Source: Symbiopectobacterium purcellii (GTDB taxonomy: Bacteria; Pseudomonadota; Gammaproteobacteria; Enterobacterales; Enterobacteriaceae). From it: a stretch of 64,000 bases of DNA. Location: assembly GCF_019797845.1 (NCBI RefSeq), contig NZ_CP081864.1, forward strand, positions 1,550,001 to 1,614,000. Direction: 5' to 3'. The notes below the pieces were generated by a model. It worked only from the letters and a program-made list of their open reading frames with translations, did no database searches and was not told the origin of the DNA. Shown here in pieces: positions 48,331 to 59,146 of the stretch. Position 1 is the first letter of the stretch. Each line of letters opens with the position of its first letter. Made by a program: the position numbers and the translations under genes.

Positions 48331-50097
48331 ATGTCATTGGAACAGTTTTTCAGGGATGAGTTGACCTTCTTGCGCTTGCAAGGGCGTGAATTCGCCAAGG
48401 CACATCCTGAGCTTACGCGCTTTTTGTCCGAGCAGACCACGGATCCGGATGTCGAGCGGTTGCTGGAAGGGTTTGCCTTTCTGACGGGAAGCCTGCGCGC
48501 CAAGCTTGAGGATGAGTTTCCGGAACTGACTCACGGTTTGCTGGGCATGTTGTGGCCGAACTATCTGCGTCCGGTGCCTAGCATGACCATCATGCAGTTT
48601 TCGGTGCTACCAGGTGCGCTGGCGCAACCGGCTTTCGTGGCCGGAGGGTGTGAGCTGGATAGCTTACCGATGGACGACGTGGTGTGCCATTTCCGAACCT
48701 GCCACGACGCCTGGATCTACCCGGCAGACATTCGTCAAATCCATGTACAAAGCTGCAATGACCTCTCCACTATCAGCGTAGATATTGCGCTGCACGACCC
48801 GCAATCGTTACAACAACTGCAATTGGATAAGCTGCGCTTTTACCTTGGTGGTGATGCCTATACCGCGTCTGAGCTCTATTTCTGGCTTGCCAGTAAACTG
48901 TCGCACATTGAACTGGAGGTCGAGGGACAGCGTTTTCGCCAAGAGGCGAGCGCGTTGAAAATGGTCGGATTTGAACGCGAAGATGCGTTGCTGCCATACC
49001 CCGGTAATGTCTACTCCGGTTATCGCATTTTGCAGGAGTATTTCTGCTTTCCAGAAAGCTTCCAGTTCTTTGAACTGTCCGGTGCCCTTTGGCCCGATTT
49101 GCCGATGACGCTCACCTCGTTTCGGCTGCATTTCTGTTTCGATCGTCCGTTGCCTGCCGAGCTGAAAATCCGGTCGGACGCTTTTCTGCTCAACTGTGTG
49201 CCCGCTATTAATCTGTTTCAGCACGACAGTGAGCCGATTAATCTCGACGGCCGTCAGACGGAGTATCCGCTCAAAGCCAGCTTCCGTCATGCCGATAGCT
49301 TTGAAATTTTTTCGGTGGACAGCGTGGAAGGGTGGGGGGAAGGGCGAGCCGTACGTTCGCGCGGCGTGCCACGACGCTATCAACCGTTTGAAAGTTTTCA
49401 GCATCAGATCGAACGCGCCAAATGGCGGTTGGCGCTTTACTACCGCATTCGGGTGAAAGAGGCTGTTAAGGGAAATGGTTTCGAACACCTGCTGTCATTT
49501 GTGCGTGGGGATGAGCGTGAAGCGATCAATCTTGATGAATCGATCTCGGTAGCGTTGACCTGCACCAACCGTGCTCGTGCCGCGCAACTGCCTGTGGGCA
49601 GTATCTGTGTGCCAACCGGCACATCGCCAACCTTTGCCACCTTTCGCAACCTGATTCGGCCCACCCGTCCGCTGCGTCCGGCGATGGACGGCAGCCTGCA
49701 CTGGACGCTTATCTCAAATCTGTCACTCAACTATGTGTCGTTACTGCGCCGCGATGCGCTGGTGCAGATTTTGCGCACCTACGATTTTCCCGCGTTGCAC
49801 GATAAGAAGGCGGAACAGGCATCGCGTAAGCGATTGGCAGGAATAGACGCCATTGAAACCACACCGATCGATCGGTTGGTTCAGGGAATGCCGGTGCGGG
49901 GGTTGAAATCGGTGCTGTCAGTGCGGCAATCGGCCTTTGGTAACGAAGGTGAGCTGTATCTGTTCAGTACCGTGCTGGCGCACTTTTTCTCACTGTATGC
50001 CAGCGTCAACGCCTTCCACCTGCTGGAGGTGGTTAATCTCGATAACAAGGAGCGCTACCGATGGCCGGTACAGATAGGTCAGCACTCGATGATGTGA
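48331..50097 (+). CDS. tssF: T6SS baseplate protein TssF (VasA)
   Basis: 588-aa baseplate wedge protein. The N-terminus FFRDELTFLRLQGREFAKAHPELTRFL and TTDPDVERLLEGFAFLTGSLRAKLEDEFPELTHGLLGMLWPNYLRPVPS are hallmark TssF sequences. It forms the wedge with TssG and TssE, and with TssK. It overlaps the next gene, tssG, by 37 bases. The length is typical. Confidence 0.94.
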   Translation: MSLEQFFRDELTFLRLQGREFAKAHPELTRFLSEQTTDPDVERLLEGFAFLTGSLRAKLEDEFPELTHGLLGMLWPNYLRPVPSMTIMQFSVLPGALAQPAFVAGGCELDSLPMDDVVCHFRTCHDAWIYPADIRQIHVQSCNDLSTISVDIALHDPQSLQQLQLDKLRFYLGGDAYTASELYFWLASKLSHIELEVEGQRFRQEASALKMVGFEREDALLPYPGNVYSGYRILQEYFCFPESFQFFELSGALWPDLPMTLTSFRLHFCFDRPLPAELKIRSDAFLLNCVPAINLFQHDSEPINLDGRQTEYPLKASFRHADSFEIFSVDSVEGWGEGRAVRSRGVPRRYQPFESFQHQIERAKWRLALYYRIRVKEAVKGNGFEHLLSFVRGDEREAINLDESISVALTCTNRARAAQLPVGSICVPTGTSPTFATFRNLIRPTRPLRPAMDGSLHWTLISNLSLNYVSLLRRDALVQILRTYDFPALHDKKAEQASRKRLAGIDAIETTPIDRLVQGMPVRGLKSVLSVRQSAFGNEGELYLFSTVLAHFFSLYASVNAFHLLEVVNLDNKERYRWPVQIGQHSMM

Positions 50098-51059
50098 CGT
50101 TCTATCAGGACGCCTCGCGCTTTAATTTCTACCAGTTGGTTGAACTGCTCAATCAACTGGAAGGGGTGGATCTGGAACGGGCATTGGATTTTCGCCCAGA
50201 GCAGGAGCGATTGCGTTTTCGCTCCACGGCATCAATCGGTTTTCACCCCGGCGATATCGTGCAGGTGGAACGCGATGAGAACGGACGTCAGGCGCTCGAA
50301 GTTGCATTTTTGGGCCTGCACGGCAGCCAGTCGCCGATGCCGGGCTACTACCTGGACGATCTCGCCTGGGAGTATGCGCAGGGTGAACAGAAACTGGGAC
50401 TGTTCCTCGATTTCTTCCATCACCGTTTGCTCACGCTGCTGCACCGCGCCTGGCGTAAATATCGCTACCACGTGCGGTTTCAGAACGATGGCGAGGACGG
50501 TTTTTCACGGCTGATGTTTGCGCTGGTTGGGTTGGGGAATGACGCAGTACGCGAGAGCCTGACGGTGAACCGCGCCAAGATGCTCTCGTATGCCGGGGTG
50601 CTCGCCAGCCCCAGCCGTTCGCCGGAAGTGGTGGCGGGGTTGGTGAGCCACTGTTTTGACCTCGAGGATGTGGAGGTGCTGGCCTGGCAAAAACGTCGGG
50701 TGGCGATCCACGAAAGCCAGCAGAACCGGCTTGGCAAAGCCAACATTGTGCTGGGAGGCGATTTTGTCATTGGTGACAACGTCAATGACTGCGCGGGTAA
50801 GTTCCTGCTGAAGATTGGCAATCTGAGTTTTGGCCGATTCCTCAGCTTCTTGCCTAACGGCGAGCACTTCCAGCCGCTGGTGCGCTTCGTCTCTTTTATT
50901 CTGCGCGATCAGTTGGCGTGGGATTTACGCCTTGGCTTTGCCGAGGATGAAGCGCAAGGGCTGCGGTTGGGCAGCGAGCAGAGCGGCATTTTAGGCTGGA
51001 GCAGTTTCCTTGGGCAGCCGCCGGCAGAGCCTTACGTAACGATCTGCGTTCAAGAATAA
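50061..51059 (+). CDS. tssG: T6SS baseplate protein TssG (VasB)
   Basis: 332-aa wedge partner of TssF. Recognisable pieces are FYQLVELLNQL, FRSTASIGFHPGDI, FLGLHGSQSPMPGYYLDDLA and FHHRLLTLLHRAWRKYRY. The gene begins inside the end of tssF. The protein is complete, ending at EPYVTICVQE, and of the usual length. It acts in the cytoplasmic baseplate. Confidence 0.93.
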   Translation: MAGTDRSALDDVTFYQDASRFNFYQLVELLNQLEGVDLERALDFRPEQERLRFRSTASIGFHPGDIVQVERDENGRQALEVAFLGLHGSQSPMPGYYLDDLAWEYAQGEQKLGLFLDFFHHRLLTLLHRAWRKYRYHVRFQNDGEDGFSRLMFALVGLGNDAVRESLTVNRAKMLSYAGVLASPSRSPEVVAGLVSHCFDLEDVEVLAWQKRRVAIHESQQNRLGKANIVLGGDFVIGDNVNDCAGKFLLKIGNLSFGRFLSFLPNGEHFQPLVRFVSFILRDQLAWDLRLGFAEDEAQGLRLGSEQSGILGWSSFLGQPPAEPYVTICVQE

Positions 51060-51095
51060 ATCGTGTTTACGTATACATCGTGTTCAGGAGTCAAT

Positions 51096-52316
51096 GTGAC
51101 CGTTAGTCATCCACTCACTCTGGTTGTTCTCAACAGCGAACAGCTGGATATCAATTCTCAGGTGCAGCACGCGTTTGATCATAACGGCGGCACGCTGGGG
51201 GCATCAGAAAAGGACCATTGGCAACTGCGCGACAGGCTGGGTGCCGTGCTGCCGGAACACGCTCGCATTGAGATGCGCGACGGCCATTTCAGCCTGTGCG
51301 ACCTGAGCGGGCAGTCCTTTATCAATGGCTCGCTGTCGCCGATTGGTCGCGGGCGCAACGTGCGGTTGTCACATGGCGATGAGCTGGTTATTGGCCCTTT
51401 TCGTCTCGGTGTGTACCTAAACGATCTGATGCAGGAGAAAAATATCGATCAACTGCTGGGGCAGGATAGCGCGAGTGGGCTTGATGGCTGGCTCGATGAC
51501 ACGACCAAACGTCAGACAACGACGGACGCACTAGGCGATGACGTCACTAACGATCCGCTGTGGGTATTGCAGCAAGAGCAGCGTCAGAGCCTGCTGAATA
51601 CCCACGGTGGTCCTGCGGAGGCGGCGTTACCGACTGCGCTTACCACTTTTTCAGCTGCTGAGGACACCATGGACCAGAAATTTGTGGAACTACCCAACAT
51701 CAATAATCCCCTTGTGACGCAGGATGCATCGGGTTCACTGGATAGCCACCTGTTGGCACCGCTGATGCGTGGTCTGGGTCAAACGCTGACGCTGGAGGAT
51801 GCAAGACAACAGCGCGAGATGCTGGAAGAGATGGGAAAAAGTCTGCGCGCGATGGTGGAAGGTCTGCTGGCCTTGCAGCGTGAGCAAGGCGCATTGGCGG
51901 ATACCCATCTGCGTCCGATTGAAGATAACCCGCTGCGTCTGGGACTGGACTATGCCGACACCTTGCCGTTGCTGTTTGCCGACGGAAAAAGCCCAGTTCA
52001 CCTTTCTGCACCGGCAGCGGTGGCTGAAGTGCTAAATAACGTCCGGGTGCATCAGGCGGCAAACCAGCAGGCGATTAGCGTTGCACTGGAAACCATCTTG
52101 CAAGCGTTCTCTCCAGCCGCCTTGCTCGACCGTTTTGCCCATTATCGCCGCAGCGGCGAGCAGGAGGTGGTGGATGACGGTTGGGCATGGGACATGTACC
52201 AGCACTACTACCGCGAACTGACCTCTGTGCGCCAGCAGGGGTTTCAGAAGCTGTTTCAGCAGGTCTACGCCCAGGCGTATGACCGCGCGGTGCGTCAACA
52301 ACAGGCGCAGCAATGA
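51096..52316 (+). CDS. tagH: T6SS FHA-domain protein TagH (VasC/ImpI)
   Basis: 406-aa protein with an N-terminal forkhead-associated (phosphothreonine-binding) domain (PEHARIEMRDGHFSLCDLSGQSFINGS and NVRLSHGDELVIGPFRLGVYL) and a C-terminal VasC/ImpI helical domain ending in YHYREL-like sequence (MYQHYYRELTSVRQQGFQKLF). In Pseudomonas and Vibrio-type systems such proteins act in post-translational control of assembly; no PpkA/PppA kinase-phosphatase pair is seen here. GTG 51096 is chosen because AGGAG lies five bases before it; the in-frame GTG at 51063 lacks support. Confidence 0.88.
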   Translation: MTVSHPLTLVVLNSEQLDINSQVQHAFDHNGGTLGASEKDHWQLRDRLGAVLPEHARIEMRDGHFSLCDLSGQSFINGSLSPIGRGRNVRLSHGDELVIGPFRLGVYLNDLMQEKNIDQLLGQDSASGLDGWLDDTTKRQTTTDALGDDVTNDPLWVLQQEQRQSLLNTHGGPAEAALPTALTTFSAAEDTMDQKFVELPNINNPLVTQDASGSLDSHLLAPLMRGLGQTLTLEDARQQREMLEEMGKSLRAMVEGLLALQREQGALADTHLRPIEDNPLRLGLDYADTLPLLFADGKSPVHLSAPAAVAEVLNNVRVHQAANQQAISVALETILQAFSPAALLDRFAHYRRSGEQEVVDDGWAWDMYQHYYRELTSVRQQGFQKLFQQVYAQAYDRAVRQQQAQQ

Positions 52317-52837
52317 TGTGGCGAGTGTTCTGTTTTGTCAGCCTGTTGGCGTTGCTGCCAGGCTGTACCACCCTCGGCAAGATGGCGAAAGTGGCTGCCA
52401 ATCCCGATATTCAGGTGGGCAGTAACGACAATCAGCCCTCCACGGTGGGGTTTAGCCTGCTGGCAGAGCCGGACGTAAACCCCAACGAGAGCGGTGATGC
52501 CGCGCCCATCGAATTTCAACTGGTGCTACTGGCTGAGGATTCACGCCTGCTGGCCGCCGACTACGACCAGATCACCGAGGATATCGAAAAGGCGCTGACC
52601 AAGAATTATGTCAGTCATCAGGACTACACCCTGCTGCCGGGGCAGTTTAAGTACCTGCCGCCCGAAGCGCTGGATGCCAAGGTGCATTACATCGGTGTCA
52701 TCGCGCGCTATGCCGATCCGGAGAGTGCGGAGTGGCGCAAGGTGATCAAACTGAAAAACACCGGCCGCAGTTATCAGATTCTGGTGCACCTGCGCCGGGA
52801 TGAAGTCGACATCAAAAAAGACCAGGAAGAAGAATAA
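52313..52837 (+). CDS. tssJ: T6SS outer-membrane lipoprotein TssJ (VasD)
   Basis: 174-aa lipoprotein with the lipobox LLPGC after a short signal helix. The mature part shows the TssJ transthyretin-like fold pattern (PIEFQLVLLAEDSRLLAADYDQI, YTLLPGQFKYLP, YIGVIARY). It anchors the TssM-TssL trans-envelope complex to the outer membrane. The start overlaps the tagH stop (ATGATG; either ATG can serve). Confidence 0.92.
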   Translation: MMWRVFCFVSLLALLPGCTTLGKMAKVAANPDIQVGSNDNQPSTVGFSLLAEPDVNPNESGDAAPIEFQLVLLAEDSRLLAADYDQITEDIEKALTKNYVSHQDYTLLPGQFKYLPPEALDAKVHYIGVIARYADPESAEWRKVIKLKNTGRSYQILVHLRRDEVDIKKDQEEE

Positions 52838-52839
52838 CC

Positions 52840-54180
52840 ATGTCGAGTCGAAATCGCGTTATTTGGCGGGAAGGGCTGTTCATCAAACCGCAGCATTTCC
52901 AACAGCAGCTACGGTATACCGACTACACCTTACACGCACGACTTAGCGCGCTCAGCGACTATTTCTATGGCCTGCAAACGTTAGCGATTAACGAAGAGTA
53001 CCTCAACTTTGGCCGTATTGCGCTGGTTCACGCCAACGGTGTGATGCCAGATGGCACCGTGTTCAATATTCCCGGTGACGATGTGCTGCCACCGCCGCTG
53101 GAGATCACCGACGTAGCGCTCGCCAATCAAAAGGTCTATATCGCCTTGCCGCTGGCGGTAAGCGGTGTCAGTGAAGTCGGACAGCCGGGGCAGGGGGTTG
53201 CCAGCCGCTTGCAGGCGCATCGTCACGATGTACGCGATCTGCACAGCGAGGGCGGCGATGTGGCATCGCTCGACGTGGGCAAGGTCAGCCTGCGTCTGAT
53301 GCTGGAGCGCGACGATCGCAGCGCCTACGCCTCGCTGGCCATCGCCACTATTCTCGATAAACGCCCCGATGGCGGACTGGTACTCGATCCAAATTTTATG
53401 CCGTGCAGCGTGAGCATCACGGCTATTCCTGCACTGAAACGCTTTTTGGGTGAATCCGCCGGGCTGGTCGCCGAGCGTGCGCGCAGTCTGGCACTGCGTA
53501 TCGCCGCACCGGGACAACAAGGCGTCGCCGATGTGGCGGAATTCATGATGCTGCAACTGCTTAACCGCGCGCAGCCCCGCTTGTCCCACCTGGCGCGCCT
53601 CGGTACGTTGCACCCTGAACGGTTGCATGAAGTGCTGGTCTCGCTGTGTGGCGAACTGATGACCTTTACCGACGAGTCCCGACTGCCACCGGAGTTTCCT
53701 GCCTATCGCCACGCGCACCCGCAGAGCAGTTTCGAGCCGATCATGTTGGCGCTGCGTCAGGCGTTGAGCACCGTGTTGTCACCGCGTGCTGTCTCTGTCC
53801 AGCTCATCAAGCAGCCCTATGGGGTCATGGTCGCGGTGGTGGGGGATGCTGAGCTGTTGTCCAGCGCCGAGTTTGTGCTGGCGGTCAAGGCGCGGATGCC
53901 GCAGGAGCACCTGCGCAAGCAACTGTTGCAACAGACCAAGATTGCCTCCAGTGAGAAGATCCGCGAACTGATCAATCTGCAATTACCGGGCGTACCGCTG
54001 TTGCCGTTACCGGTTGCACCACGCCAACTGCCGTATCACGCCGGCTACAGCTATTTCCAATTGGACAGACAAAGCCCGTCCTGGCAGGTGCTGGTGTCCG
54101 GCAATACCCTGGCGTTCCATATTGCGGGCGAATTCCCGGAGCTGGATATGCAGCTCTGGGCTATCCGTGGTCAGGGTTAA
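52840..54180 (+). CDS. tssK: T6SS baseplate-membrane complex linker TssK (VasE)
   Basis: 446-aa protein joining baseplate and membrane complex; trimeric receptor-binding-protein-like. The start VIWREGLFIKPQHFQQQLRY is the hallmark, followed by YFYGLQTLAINEEYLNFGRIAL, and it ends ELDMQLWAIRGQG. It is complete and of normal length, 2 bases after tssJ. Confidence 0.94.
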   Translation: MSSRNRVIWREGLFIKPQHFQQQLRYTDYTLHARLSALSDYFYGLQTLAINEEYLNFGRIALVHANGVMPDGTVFNIPGDDVLPPPLEITDVALANQKVYIALPLAVSGVSEVGQPGQGVASRLQAHRHDVRDLHSEGGDVASLDVGKVSLRLMLERDDRSAYASLAIATILDKRPDGGLVLDPNFMPCSVSITAIPALKRFLGESAGLVAERARSLALRIAAPGQQGVADVAEFMMLQLLNRAQPRLSHLARLGTLHPERLHEVLVSLCGELMTFTDESRLPPEFPAYRHAHPQSSFEPIMLALRQALSTVLSPRAVSVQLIKQPYGVMVAVVGDAELLSSAEFVLAVKARMPQEHLRKQLLQQTKIASSEKIRELINLQLPGVPLLPLPVAPRQLPYHAGYSYFQLDRQSPSWQVLVSGNTLAFHIAGEFPELDMQLWAIRGQG

Positions 54181-54193
54181 CTGAGGGGAAACG

Positions 54194-54970
54194 ATGAGCA
54201 TCGACGTGATTAAAAACGATCAACTGGGCGACCTGCTGTATGACCATGCCCGGCAACTGGATAGCGACTCTGATTACTGGTTCAGTCTGCGCGGCCAGAG
54301 TATTAACCCGATGATCGATGCGGTGACACCGCTGTTGGGAATGGTGGAGCGCGTGCGTCAGCTTGTGGCTTACGAAGACGTACCCGATCTCTATCAACGG
54401 GTGGTGTCCGAAATTCAGGCCATTGAGCAGGAGTTGCATGCCCATGGCTATGAAAACGGCGTGATCCTGTCGTTTCGCTACATTCTGTGCACCGTTATCG
54501 ATGAGGCCGTGATGGCGCGGGAATGGGGATCACAGAGCATCTGGTCCGCCCATTCGCTGCTGACGCGGTTTCACAATGAAACCTGGGGTGGCGAAAAAGT
54601 GTTCGTGCTGCTGGATCGCCTTCAGGAAGACCCGGCGCGCTATCGCGATATTCTCGAGTTTATCTATCTGTGCCTGTGTCTCGGGTTTGAAGGACGCTAT
54701 CGCGTGATGGTGCAAGGGCGCGAGGAACTGGACCGTGTGGTGCGAAAACTGTACGACGTGTTATATCCAGAACCTGCCGCCGTTCCTACGGTGTTTCATC
54801 AACATCTCGGGCAGCAGGTATCGCGCTATCGCCTGCGCAAACAGGTGTCGCTCAGCGTCCTGTTTCTCGGCCTGTGTGCCGTACTGGCTGCGGCGTTTGG
54901 CGCTTACTACTACCCGCTGATTCACCAAACCCAGGACGTGCTACGTCAACTGGGTGAATTGTTACAGTAA
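54194..54970 (+). CDS. tssL: T6SS inner-membrane protein TssL (DotU/VasF)
   Basis: 258-aa cytoplasmic domain with a single C-terminal transmembrane helix (SVLFLGLCAVLAAAFGAYYY). DotU signatures are visible: CTVIDEAVMAREWGSQSIWSAHSLLTRFHNETWGGEKVF and YLCLCLGFEGRYRVM. No C-terminal OmpA/peptidoglycan-binding domain is present, so anchoring depends on other subunits. GAGGGG precedes ATG 54194. It overlaps the upstream extension of the clpV frame, but not the chosen clpV start. Confidence 0.94.
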   Translation: MSIDVIKNDQLGDLLYDHARQLDSDSDYWFSLRGQSINPMIDAVTPLLGMVERVRQLVAYEDVPDLYQRVVSEIQAIEQELHAHGYENGVILSFRYILCTVIDEAVMAREWGSQSIWSAHSLLTRFHNETWGGEKVFVLLDRLQEDPARYRDILEFIYLCLCLGFEGRYRVMVQGREELDRVVRKLYDVLYPEPAAVPTVFHQHLGQQVSRYRLRKQVSLSVLFLGLCAVLAAAFGAYYYPLIHQTQDVLRQLGELLQ

Positions 54971-54983
54971 CAGGAGCTGCACC

Positions 54984-57623
54984 GTGATTCGAATCGAACT
55001 GACTACGCTGGTTGAACGTCTCAACCCTGTGTGTCGCCATATGCTGGAACAAGCGGCGGCGCTCTGCATACAGCATCAGGGCGCGGAAATCCGCATCGAG
55101 CACCTGTTGATGAATATGCTGGATACGCCGCTGTGCGACGTGCGCGAGATTTGCAAACGCGCAGATGTGGATGTGCAGGCCCTCCGCGCCCAGCTCCAGC
55201 CCGCGGTTGCAGACAGTGATTTTGTAGCGGCGGGTTATCCCTCGTTTTCACCGCTGTTGGTCGAGTGGTTGCAAGATAGCTGGTTACTGGCATCGGCCGA
55301 GTTTCAGCACAGCCATCTGCGAAGCGGCGTGCTGCTCATGGTGCTGCTGATGATGCCAAACCGCTATCTGTCGGCAGCCGCATCGCGCCCGCTGGCACAC
55401 ATCAACCGTGAACTGCTGCGCCAGCAGTTTGATGAGTGGGTGAAAGCGTCATCGGAAACTGCGGTAGCGGTAAATGGCAGCGCCACCACAGAGCAAGCGG
55501 CTGCGGTGAGCACTCAGCTTGGACGCTATACCCAGAATGTGACTGAAGCTGCGCGTCAAGGGCAGCTCGATCCGGTGCTGTGCCGCGATCGTGAAATCGA
55601 TGTGATGATCGATATCCTGTCTCGCCGCCGTAAAAACAACCCGATGGTGGTTGGGGAGGCGGGCGTGGGGAAAAGTGCGCTGATTGAGGGGTTGGCCTTG
55701 CGCATCGTTGCCGGATTGGTGCCGGAGCGGTTGCGTAACGTGGAACTGCTGACCCTGGATCTCGGGGCGATGCAGGCCGGCGCATCGGTAAAAGGTGAAT
55801 TTGAGAAGCGTTTCAAAGGGGTGATGCAGGAGGTCAAAGACTCTCCCCAGCCCATCATTCTGTTTATTGATGAGGCGCATACCCTGATCGGTGCTGGCAA
55901 CCAGGCTGGCGGGTTGGATGTTTCCAACCTGCTGAAACCGGCGCTGGCGCGCGGAGAATTGCGCACCATTGCCGCGACCACCTGTAGCGAATACAAAAAG
56001 TACGTAGAGAAAGATGCTGCGCTGTCGCGCCGTTTCCAACGGGTCAACGTGGGGGAACCGAGTGCGGATGAAAGCGCCGTTATCCTGCGTGGGTTACGTG
56101 CCATTTATGAAAACGCCCATGGGGTGCTGATTGATGAGGACGCGCTGCATGCGGCAGCACACCTCTCCGCGCGCTATATCTCCGGTCGTCAACTGCCGGA
56201 TAAAGCGATTGATGTGCTGGATACCGCCTGTGCGCGGGTTGCCATCAACCTCACTACGCCCCCCCGAGCTGTCAGCCAGTTACAGACGCGTCTGCATCAG
56301 CAGGAGATGGAGATCGCACAACTGGAACGCCAGCGTCGCATAGGACTGGGTGACACCGTTGAACGACTGGCGACATTGCGCGCCGAGTGTGAAACCTGTG
56401 TCGCAGAACTGGCGCAACGGGAGAATGACTGGCAGCAGCAGAAGCATCATGTAGAGCGCATTATCGCCTTGCGCACTGCACTGCTGGCCGATGCGCTTCC
56501 CGACGTTGAACTACCGGATAATCTCGAGGCGATGGCCGATGAGTTAGCAGCCAGCGAGCGTGAATTGGAAGCACTCCAGCAGGCGTCTGTATTGGTGTCA
56601 CCCCACGTGGATAAAACCCAGATTGCCGCCGTGATCGCCGAGTGGACCGGGGTGCCGCTCAATCGGATTTCACAAGGGGAAATGGAGGTCGTCACTCGTC
56701 TGCCTGAGTTCCTGGGCGAAACGATTAAAGGTCAAACCTTGGCCATCGCACACCTGCACAAGCATCTGTTGACGGCGCGAGCCGATCTGCGTCGTCCCGG
56801 CCGACCGTTGGGCGCTTTCCTGCTGGTTGGGCCGAGCGGCGTTGGGAAAACGGAAACGGTGTTGCAGATTGCCGATCTGCTGTTCGGCGGACGCCATTAT
56901 CTGACCACCATCAACATGTCGGAATATCAGGAAAAACACACGGTATCGCGTCTGATTGGTTCACCGCCGGGCTACGTGGGGTTTGGTGAAGGCGGTGTGT
57001 TGACAGAGGCCATTCGTCAGAAACCTTACTCCGTGGTCCTGCTGGACGAAGTGGAAAAAGCCCATCCGGACGTACTTAACCTGTTCTACCAGGCGTTTGA
57101 TAAAGGTGAATTGGCCGATGGTGAAGGGCGGGTTATCGACTGCCGTAACGTGGTGTTTTTCCTTACGTCTAACCTCGGTTATCAAACCATTGTTAACTAT
57201 GCGGGCTATGCATCGCTGGATGAGCAGGATGCACGCGCGAATGCGCTGCTGGATGCGCTCTATCCTGAACTGGCGGCATTTTTCAAACCAGCGCTATTAG
57301 CGCGTATGGAGGTCATTCCCTACCTGCCGTTGGATCATGCCACGATGGTCGCCATCGTTCACGGCAAGTTGGCGCGCTTGGTGTCACTGCTGCAACAGCG
57401 TTTTGGTGCCGAAACCGTGATCGATGAGGCGGTGCCGGAGGCGATCCTGCGTCTGGCAAACCGCAGTGAAAACGGGGCGCGGATGCTGGAATCGGTGATT
57501 GATGGCGCGTTGCTGCCGCCGGTTTCATTGCAACTGCTGCAACGCCTTTCCGCGGGCGAGCCGGTTCGTCGGGTGCATTTCCATGTGAAAGATGACCAGT
57601 TCCAGTCTGAGGTGGAGGGCTGA
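54984..57623 (+). CDS. clpV: T6SS sheath-recycling AAA+ ATPase ClpV (TssH/VasG)
   Basis: 879-aa two-ring AAA+ unfoldase that dismantles contracted TssB-TssC sheath. N-domain (about 1-160), first ATPase domain with Walker A GEAGVGKS and Walker [15 protein letters not shown], a coiled-coil middle domain, and a second ATPase domain with [11 protein letters not shown] and [15 protein letters not shown] are all intact. The sequence [19 protein letters not shown] precedes the second domain as in ClpV. GTG 54984 is chosen because AGGAG lies seven bases ahead, 13 bases after tssL; an ATG further upstream would overlap tssL without support. Confidence 0.95.
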   Translation: MIRIELTTLVERLNPVCRHMLEQAAALCIQHQGAEIRIEHLLMNMLDTPLCDVREICKRADVDVQALRAQLQPAVADSDFVAAGYPSFSPLLVEWLQDSWLLASAEFQHSHLRSGVLLMVLLMMPNRYLSAAASRPLAHINRELLRQQFDEWVKASSETAVAVNGSATTEQAAAVSTQLGRYTQNVTEAARQGQLDPVLCRDREIDVMIDILSRRRKNNPMVVGEAGVGKSALIEGLALRIVAGLVPERLRNVELLTLDLGAMQAGASVKGEFEKRFKGVMQEVKDSPQPIILFIDEAHTLIGAGNQAGGLDVSNLLKPALARGELRTIAATTCSEYKKYVEKDAALSRRFQRVNVGEPSADESAVILRGLRAIYENAHGVLIDEDALHAAAHLSARYISGRQLPDKAIDVLDTACARVAINLTTPPRAVSQLQTRLHQQEMEIAQLERQRRIGLGDTVERLATLRAECETCVAELAQRENDWQQQKHHVERIIALRTALLADALPDVELPDNLEAMADELAASERELEALQQASVLVSPHVDKTQIAAVIAEWTGVPLNRISQGEMEVVTRLPEFLGETIKGQTLAIAHLHKHLLTARADLRRPGRPLGAFLLVGPSGVGKTETVLQIADLLFGGRHYLTTINMSEYQEKHTVSRLIGSPPGYVGFGEGGVLTEAIRQKPYSVVLLDEVEKAHPDVLNLFYQAFDKGELADGEGRVIDCRNVVFFLTSNLGYQTIVNYAGYASLDEQDARANALLDALYPELAAFFKPALLARMEVIPYLPLDHATMVAIVHGKLARLVSLLQQRFGAETVIDEAVPEAILRLANRSENGARMLESVIDGALLPPVSLQLLQRLSAGEPVRRVHFHVKDDQFQSEVEG

Positions 57624-57625
57624 GT

Positions 57626-59146
57626 ATGCAGCGAGCCCTCGATCTGGCGCTGGCGTTAACGCAAACCCGAGACGAAGCGACGCTGCGTGACTGGCTGCTG
57701 GAGACCATTCAGCGCGTCTGGCAACCTCAGGGTGTGTTGTTGGGCATGCTGGATGTCAGCGGTCGACAACTGACCTGCTACGGGCGCGTCCTCGATGCAC
57801 CGGTATCGTTACAACTGGCGGTCGATGATTTTAGCCACCCACTGGCCTATGTATTGCACAAGAATCAGGTGCGTACCTGGGATTCACTGTACGGTGGCGC
57901 GCGTATCGAGCATCACGATTTTCGTCAAATGTTGTGCCGTGTTGGCACGGCCTGCGGGCTGCATGCGCTGCCGCTGTCGGCTGAAAATGGCAAGCCGCTG
58001 GCGGTGTTGGCGCTGCTGGATTCTTCTGAGCGCCTGTTCGCGCTGCATCACAGCGGTGAGGGGGTGCGCCTTGGGCATGTGTTCTGCTGTCAACTGATGC
58101 TGCTACGTCAGTTAGCCATTACCCAGCGTGAACAGACGGCGCTACGCGATTCACTGCGTCAAATCAAAGATGAAGACGTGCATCGCCGCGATCGGGAAAA
58201 GCAGGTTGAAGCGACGCTCATCGGTCAGTCTGCTGCCACCAAGGCACTGCACACGCAGATCTATCAGGCGGCGCATCATCGCCTCTCGGTATTGATACTC
58301 GGTGAAACCGGCGTAGGCAAGGACGTGGTAGCGCGCTTGTTGCACCAGTGTTCTGAGCGCGCGGATAAGCCTTACGTCGCGATCAACTGTGCGGCGATCC
58401 CAGAGAATCTGGTGGAAAGTGAGCTGTTCGGCTACGAAAAAGGTGCGTTTTCCGGGGCGCAGAGCAACAAGGTGGGGCTGGTGGCACAGGCTAACGGCGG
58501 TACGCTGTTTCTCGATGAAGTGGGCGATATGTCACCGTTGATGCAGGCCAAGCTGTTGCGCGTGCTGGAAACACACCGTTTCCGGCCGCTCGGTGCGGGC
58601 AAGGAGAGCCATTCTGATTTTCGCTTGATTGCGGCGACGCACCAACCGTTGGAGCAGCGCGTGGCAGAAGGCACCTTCCGTCAGGATCTCTACCATCGCC
58701 TGTGTCAATGCCTGATGCAGATCGCGCCGCTGCGTGAACGTCCGGATGATATCAGTCTGTTAAGCGAACACTTTATCGGACGGATTTCCCTCCAGCAGCA
58801 GAAGCGTGTCGGGCCGTTGCACCGCGCTCTGTTACGCCAACTGGTGGGGTATGACTTCCCTGGCAATGTGCGTGAATTGCGAAACCTGCTGGAGATTGCC
58901 TGCGCGCATACGCCGGAAGGGGAAACGGTGACGTTGGCGGCCTTGCCACAAGAGGTTCGCGACCGCATGGCGGGAAGTGCAGAGGAAACGAAAACGCATT
59001 TTCAGGAGATCCACGATCTGCGTGTTGCTACCCAGCAATATGAGGCCGCGGTGATCAAAGCACGTATGAGCCAGTTTCATGGCAACCGCCTGCTGGTGGC
59101 GGAGAGCCTCAATATTCCTAAATGTCAGAAGCTGGAGGTGAATTGA
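57626..59146 (+). CDS. vasH: T6SS sigma-54-dependent activator VasH with damaged DNA-binding domain
   Basis: 506-aa enhancer-binding protein. GAF-like N-terminal region (about 1-180), AAA+ domain with Walker A GETGVGKD, the sigma-54 contact loop as GAFSGA (canonical GAFTGA), [12 protein letters not shown], and a C-terminal Fis-type helix-turn-helix. That HTH reads [14 protein letters not shown] directly joined to CQKLEVN; compared with the family pattern (…IPKRTLxxKCxKL) six residues (18 bases) are missing between IPK and CQKL. The frame is kept. The recognition helix would be lost, so enhancer binding is doubtful even though ATPase and sigma-54 parts look intact. In Vibrio VasH activates hcp operons; no hcp lies in this window. 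Confidence 0.88.
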   Translation: MQRALDLALALTQTRDEATLRDWLLETIQRVWQPQGVLLGMLDVSGRQLTCYGRVLDAPVSLQLAVDDFSHPLAYVLHKNQVRTWDSLYGGARIEHHDFRQMLCRVGTACGLHALPLSAENGKPLAVLALLDSSERLFALHHSGEGVRLGHVFCCQLMLLRQLAITQREQTALRDSLRQIKDEDVHRRDREKQVEATLIGQSAATKALHTQIYQAAHHRLSVLILGETGVGKDVVARLLHQCSERADKPYVAINCAAIPENLVESELFGYEKGAFSGAQSNKVGLVAQANGGTLFLDEVGDMSPLMQAKLLRVLETHRFRPLGAGKESHSDFRLIAATHQPLEQRVAEGTFRQDLYHRLCQCLMQIAPLRERPDDISLLSEHFIGRISLQQQKRVGPLHRALLRQLVGYDFPGNVRELRNLLEIACAHTPEGETVTLAALPQEVRDRMAGSAEETKTHFQEIHDLRVATQQYEAAVIKARMSQFHGNRLLVAESLNIPKCQKLEVN

